DNA from: Bacteroidales bacterium
GTDB lineage: Bacteria > Bacteroidota > Bacteroidia > Bacteroidales > UBA3663
Assembly (NCBI GenBank): GCA_017561935.1
Contig: JAFZBE010000065.1
Location: 16,046-80,045, forward strand
Direction: 5' to 3'
DNA: 64,000 nucleotides
Shown: positions 26,145 to 33,901 of the stretch, one piece after another
Layout of the letters: each line of letters begins with the position of its first letter
Numbering within the stretch: the first letter of the stretch is position 1
Position numbers and translations under genes: made by a program
Notes under the pieces: generated by a model
What the model was told of the DNA's origin: nothing
Database searches by the model: none
Seen by the model: only the letters and a program-made list of their open reading frames with translations

Positions 26145-28118
26145 TTAGTAAGTGAGTGAGGAAGTGCCGTCCTTTCGGAGGATTTCGAAGTTGAAGCCGG
26201 AATTGGCATTCTTCAGGACGAAGGAGAATGTGTCGCCCGGACAGAGGTTGGGGAGGTCGATGTGCCGGAGTTGATTCTCGTCGTCGAAGTAGGCGATGCG
26301 GTAGCCGCGCAAGGTGTAAGTGGGGATGTCTTTCTTCACTTGGATGGTGATTTCGGCATCGTGGTTGCTGGCATCGATATCGTAAAGATTGGCGAGGGTG
26401 CCCTTGTTTTCGGCTTGTCCGGCGGGCTTGACCTTGGTCACTTCGACAGGCGACATGATCTGACGAAGGATGTCGAACGAAGCTTTTGGCTGGAGGTATT
26501 TGTCACAGACACCGTGCCGACGGATGCGGTCGCGTCCATAGCCCTCTTCGCCCATCTGGGTACGATAGTCCTGTAGGCAGAAGTAGATGTAGCCGGCAAC
26601 GTAGGGATGGCTGCGCCATTCGGTGGTGTGGAATATCATCTCATCGACGCGGCGTGCATCTCCTCCGGTGAAGACAGGTTCGCACAAGCCATGCTCGGTG
26701 ATGACCAACGGGCGGCCGTTGAGGACTTGCTCGACCTGGTCGAAGAAACCTGCTGTCTGATCACGGTGCTTGGCGTGCCATGTGCCGATGTATTCGTTCC
26801 AGGTAGGGAGATCGAGACAGAGAGAGGGGTCATCGGCAAGTTCGCGCCACAGGTGGTTGCAGACAGCGTCGATGATACGAGTGGAGTCGAGTTTGCGAGC
26901 ATGTTCAGCCATCATAAGGAGGTCCTTCTGGTTGCCGCTCACCTCGTTGCTCATGCCCCAGCCCCAGATACAGGGGTGGTTGTAGTGTGCCTCGATGAGT
27001 TCGGTGAGCTGGCGACGGGCAGTCTCCTGGAGCGAAGGGGTGAGTTTTGCATTAGGCCCCTGCCACCATGAGATTTCCTCTTGTGTCATCATGCCGAGGC
27101 TGTCCATCAGGTGCAGACGATAGTCATCCTGTGCCCAATGGAAGCGCGAGAAGGTGCAGTTGAGTTGCTTCATCATGCTGATCGACTGTGCCATGTACTC
27201 CTCCGTTTCGGCCATGCCGTAGTTGGGGTTTGAACCTGCCATGTCCTCGATACCGGGCAGGCGCACGGGTTCGCCGTTGAGCACAAAGTGGTTGCCATCG
27301 ATGCCAAAGGTACGGAAGCCAAAACTTTCGCGCTTGATGTCCGAGAGTTTCTTGCCATCGTAGATGCGTGCTTCGTAAGTGTAGAGATTAGGGTCATCGA
27401 AGTGCCAGAGATTGACCTTTCCGCAATCGACCTGGCACGAGAAGATACCTTCAGCGTCGGCCATCAGGGTATGCTGTCCTTCACAAACGAGACGGCCTGT
27501 AGCGTTCTCGAAGATTCGGAGTGCTACGATGGCACGCTTGACTTTCTGCTCAAAGAGGCGAATGTCGATGCGAGCAAATGCGGTACTGTCGGCTAGGTCA
27601 ATATCAGGAGTGACATGTACATAACGCAGGCTGTAGCGACCTGAGGTGTGGAGAGAGACACTGCGATAGATGCCGCCGTCGTTCGACCAGTCGAACTTGC
27701 GGCGCCAGGGCAGGTTCTCGTCGGTGTAGCTGTTGTCGCACTTTACCTCCAGCACGTTTTCAATGTCAGGGTTGACGTAAGAGGTGATGTCCATGCTGAA
27801 AGGCGTATAGCCCGCGTTGAGGTGTTCACCGACAAGCTTGCCGTTGACATAGACGGTGGCATCGTGATAGACGCCATTGAAGTGCAGGCGCAACTGCCGA
27901 CCCTTCATGTCGGAGGTGATGGGCAACGTGCGGCTATACCACGCTTCACCGGCATAGTCTTCTAGGCCGGGCATCACGTTGTAGGTATGAGGCACGCTGA
28001 TGGTCGATTTCGGGGTTTTCACGGGCACCCAGAATTCCCAGGTACCGTTCAAACTGATGGTCTGTTGCGCAAATGTCAGCGCCGGAAATAGAAACAGCAG
28101 TGATAACAGTCTTTTCAT
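26145..28118 (-). CDS. Glycoside hydrolase family 2
   Basis: A 657-residue periplasmic enzyme. A signal peptide ends at TFAQ. It has the sugar-binding domain (LNGTWEFW through NGVYHDATVYVNGKLVGEH, about 20-160), an Ig-like domain (about 165-265) and a TIM-barrel catalytic domain starting at FGFRTFGIDG. The acid/base is Glu392 (GMSNEV) and the nucleophile Glu475 (VITEHG). GH2 includes beta-galactosidases, beta-glucuronidases and beta-mannosidases. In this locus removal of galactose or uronic acid from rhamnogalacturonan side chains is likely, but the specificity is not readable. It lies 48 nt downstream of the sugar-porter gene and probably shares its transcript. It converges on the intron-carrying operon. 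Confidence 0.9.
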   Translation of the reverse strand: MKRLLSLLFLFPALTFAQQTISLNGTWEFWVPVKTPKSTISVPHTYNVMPGLEDYAGEAWYSRTLPITSDMKGRQLRLHFNGVYHDATVYVNGKLVGEHLNAGYTPFSMDITSYVNPDIENVLEVKCDNSYTDENLPWRRKFDWSNDGGIYRSVSLHTSGRYSLRYVHVTPDIDLADSTAFARIDIRLFEQKVKRAIVALRIFENATGRLVCEGQHTLMADAEGIFSCQVDCGKVNLWHFDDPNLYTYEARIYDGKKLSDIKRESFGFRTFGIDGNHFVLNGEPVRLPGIEDMAGSNPNYGMAETEEYMAQSISMMKQLNCTFSRFHWAQDDYRLHLMDSLGMMTQEEISWWQGPNAKLTPSLQETARRQLTELIEAHYNHPCIWGWGMSNEVSGNQKDLLMMAEHARKLDSTRIIDAVCNHLWRELADDPSLCLDLPTWNEYIGTWHAKHRDQTAGFFDQVEQVLNGRPLVITEHGLCEPVFTGGDARRVDEMIFHTTEWRSHPYVAGYIYFCLQDYRTQMGEEGYGRDRIRRHGVCDKYLQPKASFDILRQIMSPVEVTKVKPAGQAENKGTLANLYDIDASNHDAEITIQVKKDIPTYTLRGYRIAYFDDENQLRHIDLPNLCPGDTFSFVLKNANSGFNFEILRKDGTSSLTY

Positions 28119-28166
28119 AAGTGGAAGGTGTTTAGGTCAGTTGTCAAGTTTGGCAGCTAAATCGTA

Positions 28167-29501
28167 TTAGGAAGTCAGTTCCTTCTCTAGCTGTTCGAGG
28201 CTCTTGCCCTTGGTTTCGGGACAACGGCGAAGGAGGAAGATGAACGTGCAGATGCAGATGGCGGCATAGACCCAGAACGAACCGTAGGTGCCGAGTGAGG
28301 CATTCATCGGGGGGAAGAAGAAGGTGAGGGTGCAGCACCCTACCCAAAGGGCAAACGTACAGGTCGCCATGGCGATGCCGCGCACACGATGGGGGAAGAT
28401 CTCGGCGAGCAAAGTCCAGGTGACGGGGCCGAGCGTCATGGCATAGCACGAGATGGCTGCCACCACTAAGGCTACCATCAATACACCCGTCATGCCTATG
28501 AAGTAGCAGGTGCCAAGGATGGCGTAGATGATGCCGAGGCCACCAGCACCAATCAGCATCAGCGTGCGGCGTCCCCACTTCTCGATGGTGTAGAGCGCCA
28601 CGAAGGTGAAGAGCACGTTGGCTATGCCGGTGATGACAATGTTGATGAACATGCCATCGACGTTGAAGCCCGCACCCACGAAAATCTCCTGTGCGTAGTT
28701 GAAGATTACGTTCGTGCCACACCACTGCTGGAAGACAGCGATGATCAGACCCAGCAGCAGTACATTGGCATATCGTGGAGTGAAGAGCTCGGCAAGGCCA
28801 GCTTCCTTGGAGGAGGGGATTGAAAGGTTTGAGGGGTTTGAAGAGTTTGAAAGATTTGATGGGGTTGAGCGTTGGGCCTTGAGCTGGAGATAGACGGGAC
28901 TCTCGGGGATGAAGAAGCTCATGAGGAGAAATAGGGCAGCTGGTAACGTCTCGGCCCAGAACATCCAACGCCATCCCCATGCGAGGTTCCAAGCCTGGTT
29001 CACAGCGTCGGTGGTGTCGCGTGCCACCAGCATGTTGACAACTTGTGCACCGAGGATGCCGAGCACGATGGTCATCTGGTTGAGGCTCACCATGCGGCCT
29101 CGGATGTGGGCGGGACTCACCTCAGCAATATACATCGGCGAGAGTGCCGATGCCACGCCAATGCCTACACCGCCTATGAAACGTGCAATGTTGAACATCA
29201 CAAAGCTGTCGAACCAGCCTGTGGCAAGAGCACTCACCGTGAACAGCACGGCAGCAGTGGTAAGCAATGGCTTGCGTCCATAACGGTCGGCCAACGCACC
29301 GGCCACCATAGCTCCCACGAGGCAACCTACCAAAGCAGTGGTCATGGCGACACCTTGCATAAAGGGGCTTTCGCTGATGCCAAAGAAGAGTTCATAGAAT
29401 GGTTTCGCACCACCGATTACTACCCAGTCGTATCCGAAGAGCAGACCGCCCATGGCGCTGACGCTGCAGATGAAAAGAAGATAGGCTTTGGAGTTTTGCA
29501 T
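28167..29501 (-). CDS. Sugar-porter family MFS transporter
   Basis: Start chosen at 29501 (MQNSKAYLLFICSVSAMGGLLFGYDW, 444 residues); a longer frame adds an unlikely hydrophilic tail. Twelve membrane helices are expected. Sugar-porter motifs are present: FGYDWVVIGG in helix 1, GALADRYGRKP, the PESPVYL motif after helix 6, GRRTLMLIGAGGLG, and PETKGKSLEQLE at the C-terminus. It would carry a monosaccharide across the inner membrane by proton symport, downstream of the GH2 enzyme's action. The central cytoplasmic loop between helices 6 and 7 carries an in-frame 9-bp tandem repeat that encodes a run of x-Ser-Asn tripeptides, an addition not expected in the family. Confidence 0.9.
   Translation of the reverse strand: MQNSKAYLLFICSVSAMGGLLFGYDWVVIGGAKPFYELFFGISESPFMQGVAMTTALVGCLVGAMVAGALADRYGRKPLLTTAAVLFTVSALATGWFDSFVMFNIARFIGGVGIGVASALSPMYIAEVSPAHIRGRMVSLNQMTIVLGILGAQVVNMLVARDTTDAVNQAWNLAWGWRWMFWAETLPAALFLLMSFFIPESPVYLQLKAQRSTPSNLSNSSNPSNLSIPSSKEAGLAELFTPRYANVLLLGLIIAVFQQWCGTNVIFNYAQEIFVGAGFNVDGMFINIVITGIANVLFTFVALYTIEKWGRRTLMLIGAGGLGIIYAILGTCYFIGMTGVLMVALVVAAISCYAMTLGPVTWTLLAEIFPHRVRGIAMATCTFALWVGCCTLTFFFPPMNASLGTYGSFWVYAAICICTFIFLLRRCPETKGKSLEQLEKELTS
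28818..28871. repeat. 9-bp tandem repeat inside the MFS gene, CYTCAAACC family
   Basis: Six 9-bp units on the plus strand (GATTGAAAG, GTTTGAGGG, GTTTGAAGA, GTTTGAAAG, ATTTGATGG, GGTTGAGCG). Read on the minus strand they encode PSN-LSN-SSN-PSN-LSI, in the loop after the PESPVYL motif. The frame is kept because the period is a multiple of three. Confidence 0.9.
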
Positions 29502-29547
29502 TGTTATTAGGGAACTTATAAGAGGGCTTTTATATCTTTCCTGGGTG

Positions 29548-29555
29548 CAAAGATA
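29548..29555 (-). promoter_or_regulatory. -7 promoter element (TATCTTTG) for the MFS-GH2 operon
   Basis: A perfect TAnnTTTG on the minus strand about 47 nt upstream of the MFS ATG; no TTTG at -33 distance. It lies in the 325-bp gap between the divergent MFS gene and the plus-strand GH2 unit, which otherwise holds only one short open frame. Confidence 0.6.
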
Positions 29556-29662
29556 AGTGTTTTTTTGCAATATGGATATGGAAAAGCGCTAAAAAAATGA
29601 TGGATATTTCTACTTTTTGCCCATTTTGTCCAAAAAATATCCTTCAAAAGAGGAAATATCGC

Positions 29663-29670
29663 TAATTTTG
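29663..29670 (+). promoter_or_regulatory. -7 promoter element (TAATTTTG) for the plus-strand GH2 unit
   Basis: Matches TAnnTTTG. The transcript would start near 29676 and carry the short open frame at 29719 ahead of the GH2 gene. No -33 match. Confidence 0.5.
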
Positions 29671-29718
29671 TACTCGAATACAAAGGGCAACAGGCCCGAA
29701 AACAAATGCACTAAAACC

Positions 29719-29811
29719 ATGAAACAATATACCTTCGTGCCTTGGCTTGTGAGCCTGCTGCAGATGATAGCAGTAGGGTTGTTCTATGGTCTCCTATATC
29801 CCTTTTCCTGA
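29719..29811 (+). CDS. Short hydrophobic open frame upstream of the broken GH2 gene
   Basis: Thirty codons, MKQYTFVPWLVSLLQMIAVG onward, ending LLYPFS. The peptide has one membrane-length hydrophobic stretch. Its ATG lies about 43 nt after the predicted transcript start, and its stop is 15 nt before the GH2 ATG at 29827. It could be a leader peptide, a small membrane protein, or a relic of another signal peptide. I do not recognise it. Confidence 0.3.
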   Translation: MKQYTFVPWLVSLLQMIAVGLFYGLLYPFS

Positions 29812-29826
29812 ATTATTTGAAATACT

Positions 29827-29865
29827 ATGAAACAGTTTCTCATTTCGTTACTCTCCCTCTGAGTA
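29827..29865 (+). pseudogene. Broken signal-peptide segment of the GH2 gene
   Basis: From the ATG at 29827 the frame reads MKQFLISLLSL, then TGA at 29860-29862, then V-M-S-A-T-A-Q and the mature GH2 protein in the same frame. The peptide across the stop is a textbook signal sequence. The stop therefore interrupts export of an otherwise intact enzyme, unless it is a sequencing error, is read through, or is bypassed by restart at 29866. Confidence 0.85.
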
Positions 29866-32289
29866 ATGTCCGCCACCGCGCAGGTTGGTTTCGGCAACAC
29901 TGAGCGGTTTAACCTTGACTGGCTCTTCCAATTGGGCGACGATTCCACAGCAGTCGCTCCCAGTTTCGATGACTCCAACTGGCGGCATCTCGACCTGCCC
30001 CATGACTGGTCGGTTGAAGGCCGTCTTTCGCCCACCCTCGCCAGCTGCACTGGCTATTATCCCGGTGGCATCGCATGGTACCGAAAGCATTTCGTCCTCC
30101 CTGCCGACCACCCTGCTTTAGCAACCATTCAAATCCCTCAAACTCCTCAACCCCTTCAAACCTTTATATACTTCGAGGGCATCTACAACCGTTCCACCGT
30201 CTATCTCAACGGCCACCTGCTCGGCTATCGTCCTTCCGGCTTTGCATCGTTCCTTTACGACATGACACCCTACCTCAAGGCGGGTGATAATGTCATTGCG
30301 GTACGCGTCGATCACGGCCGTTATGCCGACTGCCGCTGGTACACCGGTTCGGGCATTTATCGTGACGTGTGGCTCGTCAAGGCACCCAAGACGCACCTCG
30401 CACAATGGGGCACCGGATGGGTTTGCTCCAAGCTCACCGATGCTGCCGCTACTGTCGATGTCGATGTGGCTATCGACAACGTCGAGGCTGCAAGCGGTCT
30501 GAAACTGCAGGTCGAGCTGCTCGATGCCAATGGTCGTGTGGTGGCTCAGAAGAAGGTCGGTGCCAAGGCGAACAACAAGCTCAGTCTCAATGTGAGCCGT
30601 CCTCATCGCTGGGACCTCGATGATCCCTATCTCTACCAGCTTCGCACCACACTCCTCAAGGGCAAGCGCGCCATCGACGGTAACGAGATCAACGTCGGTC
30701 TGCGTTCCCTCCAGTTTGACCCGAACAAGGGCTTTGCGCTCAACGGCCGTTGGATGAAGGTGAAGGGCGTCTGTCTGCACCACGATGCAGGTGCGCTCGG
30801 TGCTGCCGTGCCCGACGACGTGTGGCTTCGCCGCCTCGAGAACCTAAAGCAGATCGGCGTCAATGCCATCCGCTGCGCCCACAATCCCCAGGCGCCCATT
30901 CTCTATGACCTTTGTGACGAGCTGGGCCTCCTCGTGATGGACGAAGCCTCCGACGAATGGGAGTTCCCCAAGCGCAAGTGGGTCGAAGGCTGGAACGTCG
31001 GTACTCCATCCTACGATGGCACCTACGACTTCTTCGAGGAATGGATCGACCGTGACGTGACCGACATGGTGCGTCGCGACCGCAATCATCCCAGTATCTT
31101 CCTTTGGAGCATCGGCAACGAAGTCGATTATCCCAATGACCCCTATTCGCATCCCGTCCTCGATGGCAAGAATTCGGCCATCAATCAGCCCATGTTCGGC
31201 GGCTACGACCCCTCGCGCCCCAATGCCGAGCGCATCGGCAAGATAGCCAAGCGTCTCGCAGCCTGTGTGCGCAGCGTCGATAAGAGCCGTCCCGTCACTG
31301 GCGCCCTCGCAGGTGTGGTGATGAGCAACGAGACCGAGTATCCCGAGGCTGTCGATGTGGTGGGCTACAACTACACCGAGAACCGCTACGACGAGGACCA
31401 TGCCGCCTATCCCGACCGTGTGATCTACGGTTCCGAGAACGGCACGGGCTACGGCGCCTGGAAGGCCGTGCGCGACAAGGACTTCATCTTCGGACAGTTC
31501 ATCTGGACGGGCACCGACTACCTTGGCGAGTCGGGACGCTGGCCCTCACGCGGTTTGCATACTGGTCTGCTCGATTTCGGTTCGTTCCCCAAGCCGCGTG
31601 GCTGGTTCCGTGCCGCCCTCTGGTGCGACGAGCCCGTCTGCTACATCGGCACCTTCGAGAAGCGTGAGCCCCGCCACTGGGGCAACAGCGACCGACCGCC
31701 GCGCGAGTTCCTTACGCAGGATGCGCCTGACATCTGGAACTACGACGAGGGCAAGACCATCCGCGTGTTCTGCTACACCAACTGCGCCCAGGCACGTCTG
31801 CTGCTCAATGGCAACGAGATAGGCGCAATGAAACCCTACGACGACAACGAGGGTATCATCTTCTGGGATGTGCCCTATGCACCCGGCGAACTGCGTGCCG
31901 AGGCATGCGATGCCGACGGAAGCGTCCAGACATCCTACGTCATTCGCACCAGCGGGCGCCCCTATCAGCTACGTGCCTCCGTCGATCGTGAGGTTATCGG
32001 TGCCGACCGTCATGTGGCACACATTACCGTCGAGGTGCTCGACGAACAGGGCGTAGTGGTCAAGCTCGCCGACAACAACATCCGCTGTGAAGTCGAAGGT
32101 CCCGCCCGCTTGCTGGGCCTTGAAGGCTCCGACAACGCCGATATGGGCGACTATCGCGACAACCTCCAGCGCGTCTATATGGGTCGCCTCCTCGCCTATG
32201 TAGGCAGTGTTGGCGAGCCTGGCCGCGTCACCGTCCGCTTCTCATCACCCTTGCTCAAATCCGCTGAGGTAAGTTTTGATATTGAATGA
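29866..32289 (+). CDS. Glycoside hydrolase family 2, intact body but signal peptide interrupted
   Basis: An 807-residue frame from the internal ATG. The sugar-binding domain (about 20-175: WRHLDLPHDWSVEG, NRSTVYLNGHLLGYRPSGF), Ig-like domain and TIM barrel (VKGVCLHHDAGALGAA) are all present. The acid/base is Glu419 (SIGNEVD) and the nucleophile Glu524 (YGSENG), numbered from this ATG. Extra C-terminal domains include an Ig-like segment (VEVLDEQGVVVKLADN). It resembles beta-galactosidase-type GH2 enzymes. Without the upstream signal peptide the protein would stay cytoplasmic. A 9-bp tandem repeat at 30127-30162 adds PQT/LQT tripeptides in the sugar-binding domain. Third positions are strongly C-biased compared with neighbours. 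Confidence 0.85.
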   Translation: MSATAQVGFGNTERFNLDWLFQLGDDSTAVAPSFDDSNWRHLDLPHDWSVEGRLSPTLASCTGYYPGGIAWYRKHFVLPADHPALATIQIPQTPQPLQTFIYFEGIYNRSTVYLNGHLLGYRPSGFASFLYDMTPYLKAGDNVIAVRVDHGRYADCRWYTGSGIYRDVWLVKAPKTHLAQWGTGWVCSKLTDAAATVDVDVAIDNVEAASGLKLQVELLDANGRVVAQKKVGAKANNKLSLNVSRPHRWDLDDPYLYQLRTTLLKGKRAIDGNEINVGLRSLQFDPNKGFALNGRWMKVKGVCLHHDAGALGAAVPDDVWLRRLENLKQIGVNAIRCAHNPQAPILYDLCDELGLLVMDEASDEWEFPKRKWVEGWNVGTPSYDGTYDFFEEWIDRDVTDMVRRDRNHPSIFLWSIGNEVDYPNDPYSHPVLDGKNSAINQPMFGGYDPSRPNAERIGKIAKRLAACVRSVDKSRPVTGALAGVVMSNETEYPEAVDVVGYNYTENRYDEDHAAYPDRVIYGSENGTGYGAWKAVRDKDFIFGQFIWTGTDYLGESGRWPSRGLHTGLLDFGSFPKPRGWFRAALWCDEPVCYIGTFEKREPRHWGNSDRPPREFLTQDAPDIWNYDEGKTIRVFCYTNCAQARLLLNGNEIGAMKPYDDNEGIIFWDVPYAPGELRAEACDADGSVQTSYVIRTSGRPYQLRASVDREVIGADRHVAHITVEVLDEQGVVVKLADNNIRCEVEGPARLLGLEGSDNADMGDYRDNLQRVYMGRLLAYVGSVGEPGRVTVRFSSPLLKSAEVSFDIE
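30127..30162. repeat. 9-bp tandem repeat inside the plus-strand GH2 gene, CYTCAAACC family
   Basis: Four units (ATTCAAATC, CCTCAAACT, CCTCAACCC, CTTCAAACC) encode IQI-PQT-PQP-LQT immediately before FIYFEGIYNRSTVYLNG. The frame is kept. Confidence 0.85.
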
Positions 32290-32294
32290 TATGT

Positions 32295-32322
32295 CCCCTA
32301 ATATCCCTTATAATCCCTAATT
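32295..32322. repeat. Short 10-bp tandem repeat (CCCTWATAAT-like)
   Basis: About three degenerate 10-bp units built on CCCTAAT/CCCTTAT fill most of the 40-bp gap between the GH2 stop and the next start. Confidence 0.55.
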
Positions 32323-32329
32323 TACAATC

Positions 32330-33658
32330 ATGTCCAAAACCTTCCATCCTCTTTTGCTACTTCTCACTTGTGCGCTCTTCGGGGGCTGCACTCGCCCCAC
32401 TGACTTTGTCGTTGATCTGAGTGGCGAGTGGGAGGTGCGACTCGATAGTCCCGAGGCTGAGCCGCAGGTCATCCAGTTACCTGGTATCACCGACATGGCA
32501 GGCATTGACACGGCCGACACGCTGCAGCCTCGTCTCGAGGAGCCGCAGGGCCAGCAACGTGAGGCCTATTACACTCGTTTGTTCGAAGTGAAGAAGAAGA
32601 TGGCCGACAAGCCGTTGGAACTCATCTTCGAACGCGTGCTTTGGAAGAGCACCATCCTCATCGATGGTCAGCCCGTCGAGGCACTCGACTACACCAACGA
32701 AAGCCTCGTCACACCTCATCGCTATGCTTTACCGCGAGGACTTGCTGCAGGACAGCATATCATTCAGGTTTGTGTCGCCTCGCAGGCCCAGTGGAACGGC
32801 ATCATGGGCATGATGGAGTTGCGTGCCCTGCCCGAAGTCAGCATCGATAGGATGGAGGTCTATCCCGATGCCTCGCTCAGGCATCTCGATGTGGTGCTCA
32901 CTGTCACCAATCATACTTCCGAGTTTCAGAATGCCTATCTGATGCTGATCACTTCGCCCAGGGGGCAGGCTTCCGAGATGTGGCCTTCCTCCCCCGTTCA
33001 GGAGACACTTGAACCAGGCACCACCACGCTCACCATGAGTTGCAATCTCCCCGCTCGAACCCCACGTTGGTCCGAGGCACATCCCGATCTGTTATGTGTC
33101 GGGGCAAGTTTGGAGACCAAGGAAGGCATCACCGAGACGGTGGTCAATGTGGGCCTTCGCCAGATTGAAACGCGCGATGGAAAATTGTTCGTCAATGACG
33201 AACCCGTCACTCTTCGTGGCTCGCACGATCACTTCTCCTCGCACACAATCTACTCAACTACCGACAAGGCAGGTTGGACTAAGGTGTTTGAAGATGCCAA
33301 GGAACAGGGTCTCAATCATCTGAGTTTCCGTTCGTGGTGTCCACCCGATGCAGCCTTCGAGGTGGCAGACGAGATGGGCTTCTACCTCGGTGTCGAACTT
33401 CCCGTCTGGTCCACTAACACGGGCAGCGCTTCTGCGGCCTATGACTACCTGCTTCACGAATACGAGAACATCATCCGCACCTACGGCAACCATCCGTCGT
33501 TCTGTATGCTCAGTGTGGGGGACGAGTCGCTGTACGACATCGACTTCCTCAATGCCTTCGTGGCCGACATGAAGGTGCGCGATCCGCGTCATCTCTACTC
33601 CCTCTATAATACCCGCATCGAAGTGAAGCACCAGGGCGCCACATCGATTTACGAATAG
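32330..33658 (+). CDS. Truncated GH2-like lipoprotein (probable gene remnant)
   Basis: A 442-residue lipoprotein (signal ending FGGC, Cys at about residue 21). The sugar-binding domain (LSGEWEVRLDSP, RVLWKSTILIDGQPVEALDYTN) and Ig-like domain are complete. The start of a TIM barrel follows (LRGSHDHFSSHTIY, HPSFCMLSVGDESL). The frame stops soon after the SVGDE segment, where the acid/base would be, so the half carrying the nucleophile is missing. Relatives of this architecture run to about twice this length. The last 17 or so residues after RHLYSL do not look like the family, which suggests a deletion or recombination joint near 33600. It follows the broken GH2 gene by 40 nt. It may still bind sugar but is unlikely to be catalytic. 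Confidence 0.7.
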   Translation: MSKTFHPLLLLLTCALFGGCTRPTDFVVDLSGEWEVRLDSPEAEPQVIQLPGITDMAGIDTADTLQPRLEEPQGQQREAYYTRLFEVKKKMADKPLELIFERVLWKSTILIDGQPVEALDYTNESLVTPHRYALPRGLAAGQHIIQVCVASQAQWNGIMGMMELRALPEVSIDRMEVYPDASLRHLDVVLTVTNHTSEFQNAYLMLITSPRGQASEMWPSSPVQETLEPGTTTLTMSCNLPARTPRWSEAHPDLLCVGASLETKEGITETVVNVGLRQIETRDGKLFVNDEPVTLRGSHDHFSSHTIYSTTDKAGWTKVFEDAKEQGLNHLSFRSWCPPDAAFEVADEMGFYLGVELPVWSTNTGSASAAYDYLLHEYENIIRTYGNHPSFCMLSVGDESLYDIDFLNAFVADMKVRDPRHLYSLYNTRIEVKHQGATSIYE

Positions 33659-33704
33659 CGCGTCACACAAGGAGAATAAGCCATCTTTTGGTGTAAATTG
33701 AAGA

Positions 33705-33760
33705 TTTGGTGTACAGAATCTGTATAGCCCATTTGGAGTATGCCGATTCAGTACACCAAA
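33705..33760. repeat. Inverted repeat with a third copy of its arm
   Basis: TTTGGTGTACAGAATC (33705-33720) and GATTCAGTACACCAAA (33745-33760) pair over 16 positions with one mismatch, around a 24-nt loop. A further TTTTGGTGTA lies at about 33686. It sits right behind the truncated gene and could be a recombination scar or recombinase-type site; alternatively a hairpin in the transcript. Confidence 0.6.
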
Positions 33761-33771
33761 ACTGTATGCTG

Positions 33772-33820
33772 ATATATAAAAAGGTGTGTCGATTATCTCT
33801 CACAGACTATCGACACACCT
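33772..33820 (-). terminator. Terminator of the long minus-strand esterase/GH3 operon
   Basis: On the minus strand AGGTGTGTCGAT pairs with ATCGACACACCT over 12 bp around a 15-nt loop, followed by TTTTTATATAT. It is 82 nt past the GH3 stop at 33902. Confidence 0.85.
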
Positions 33821-33901
33821 CACACACATATTTATGAATTAACTAACCTGTTGGTTTATAAACTTCCACAAATCAAATAGATTGTATAATACATAAACCT
33901 A

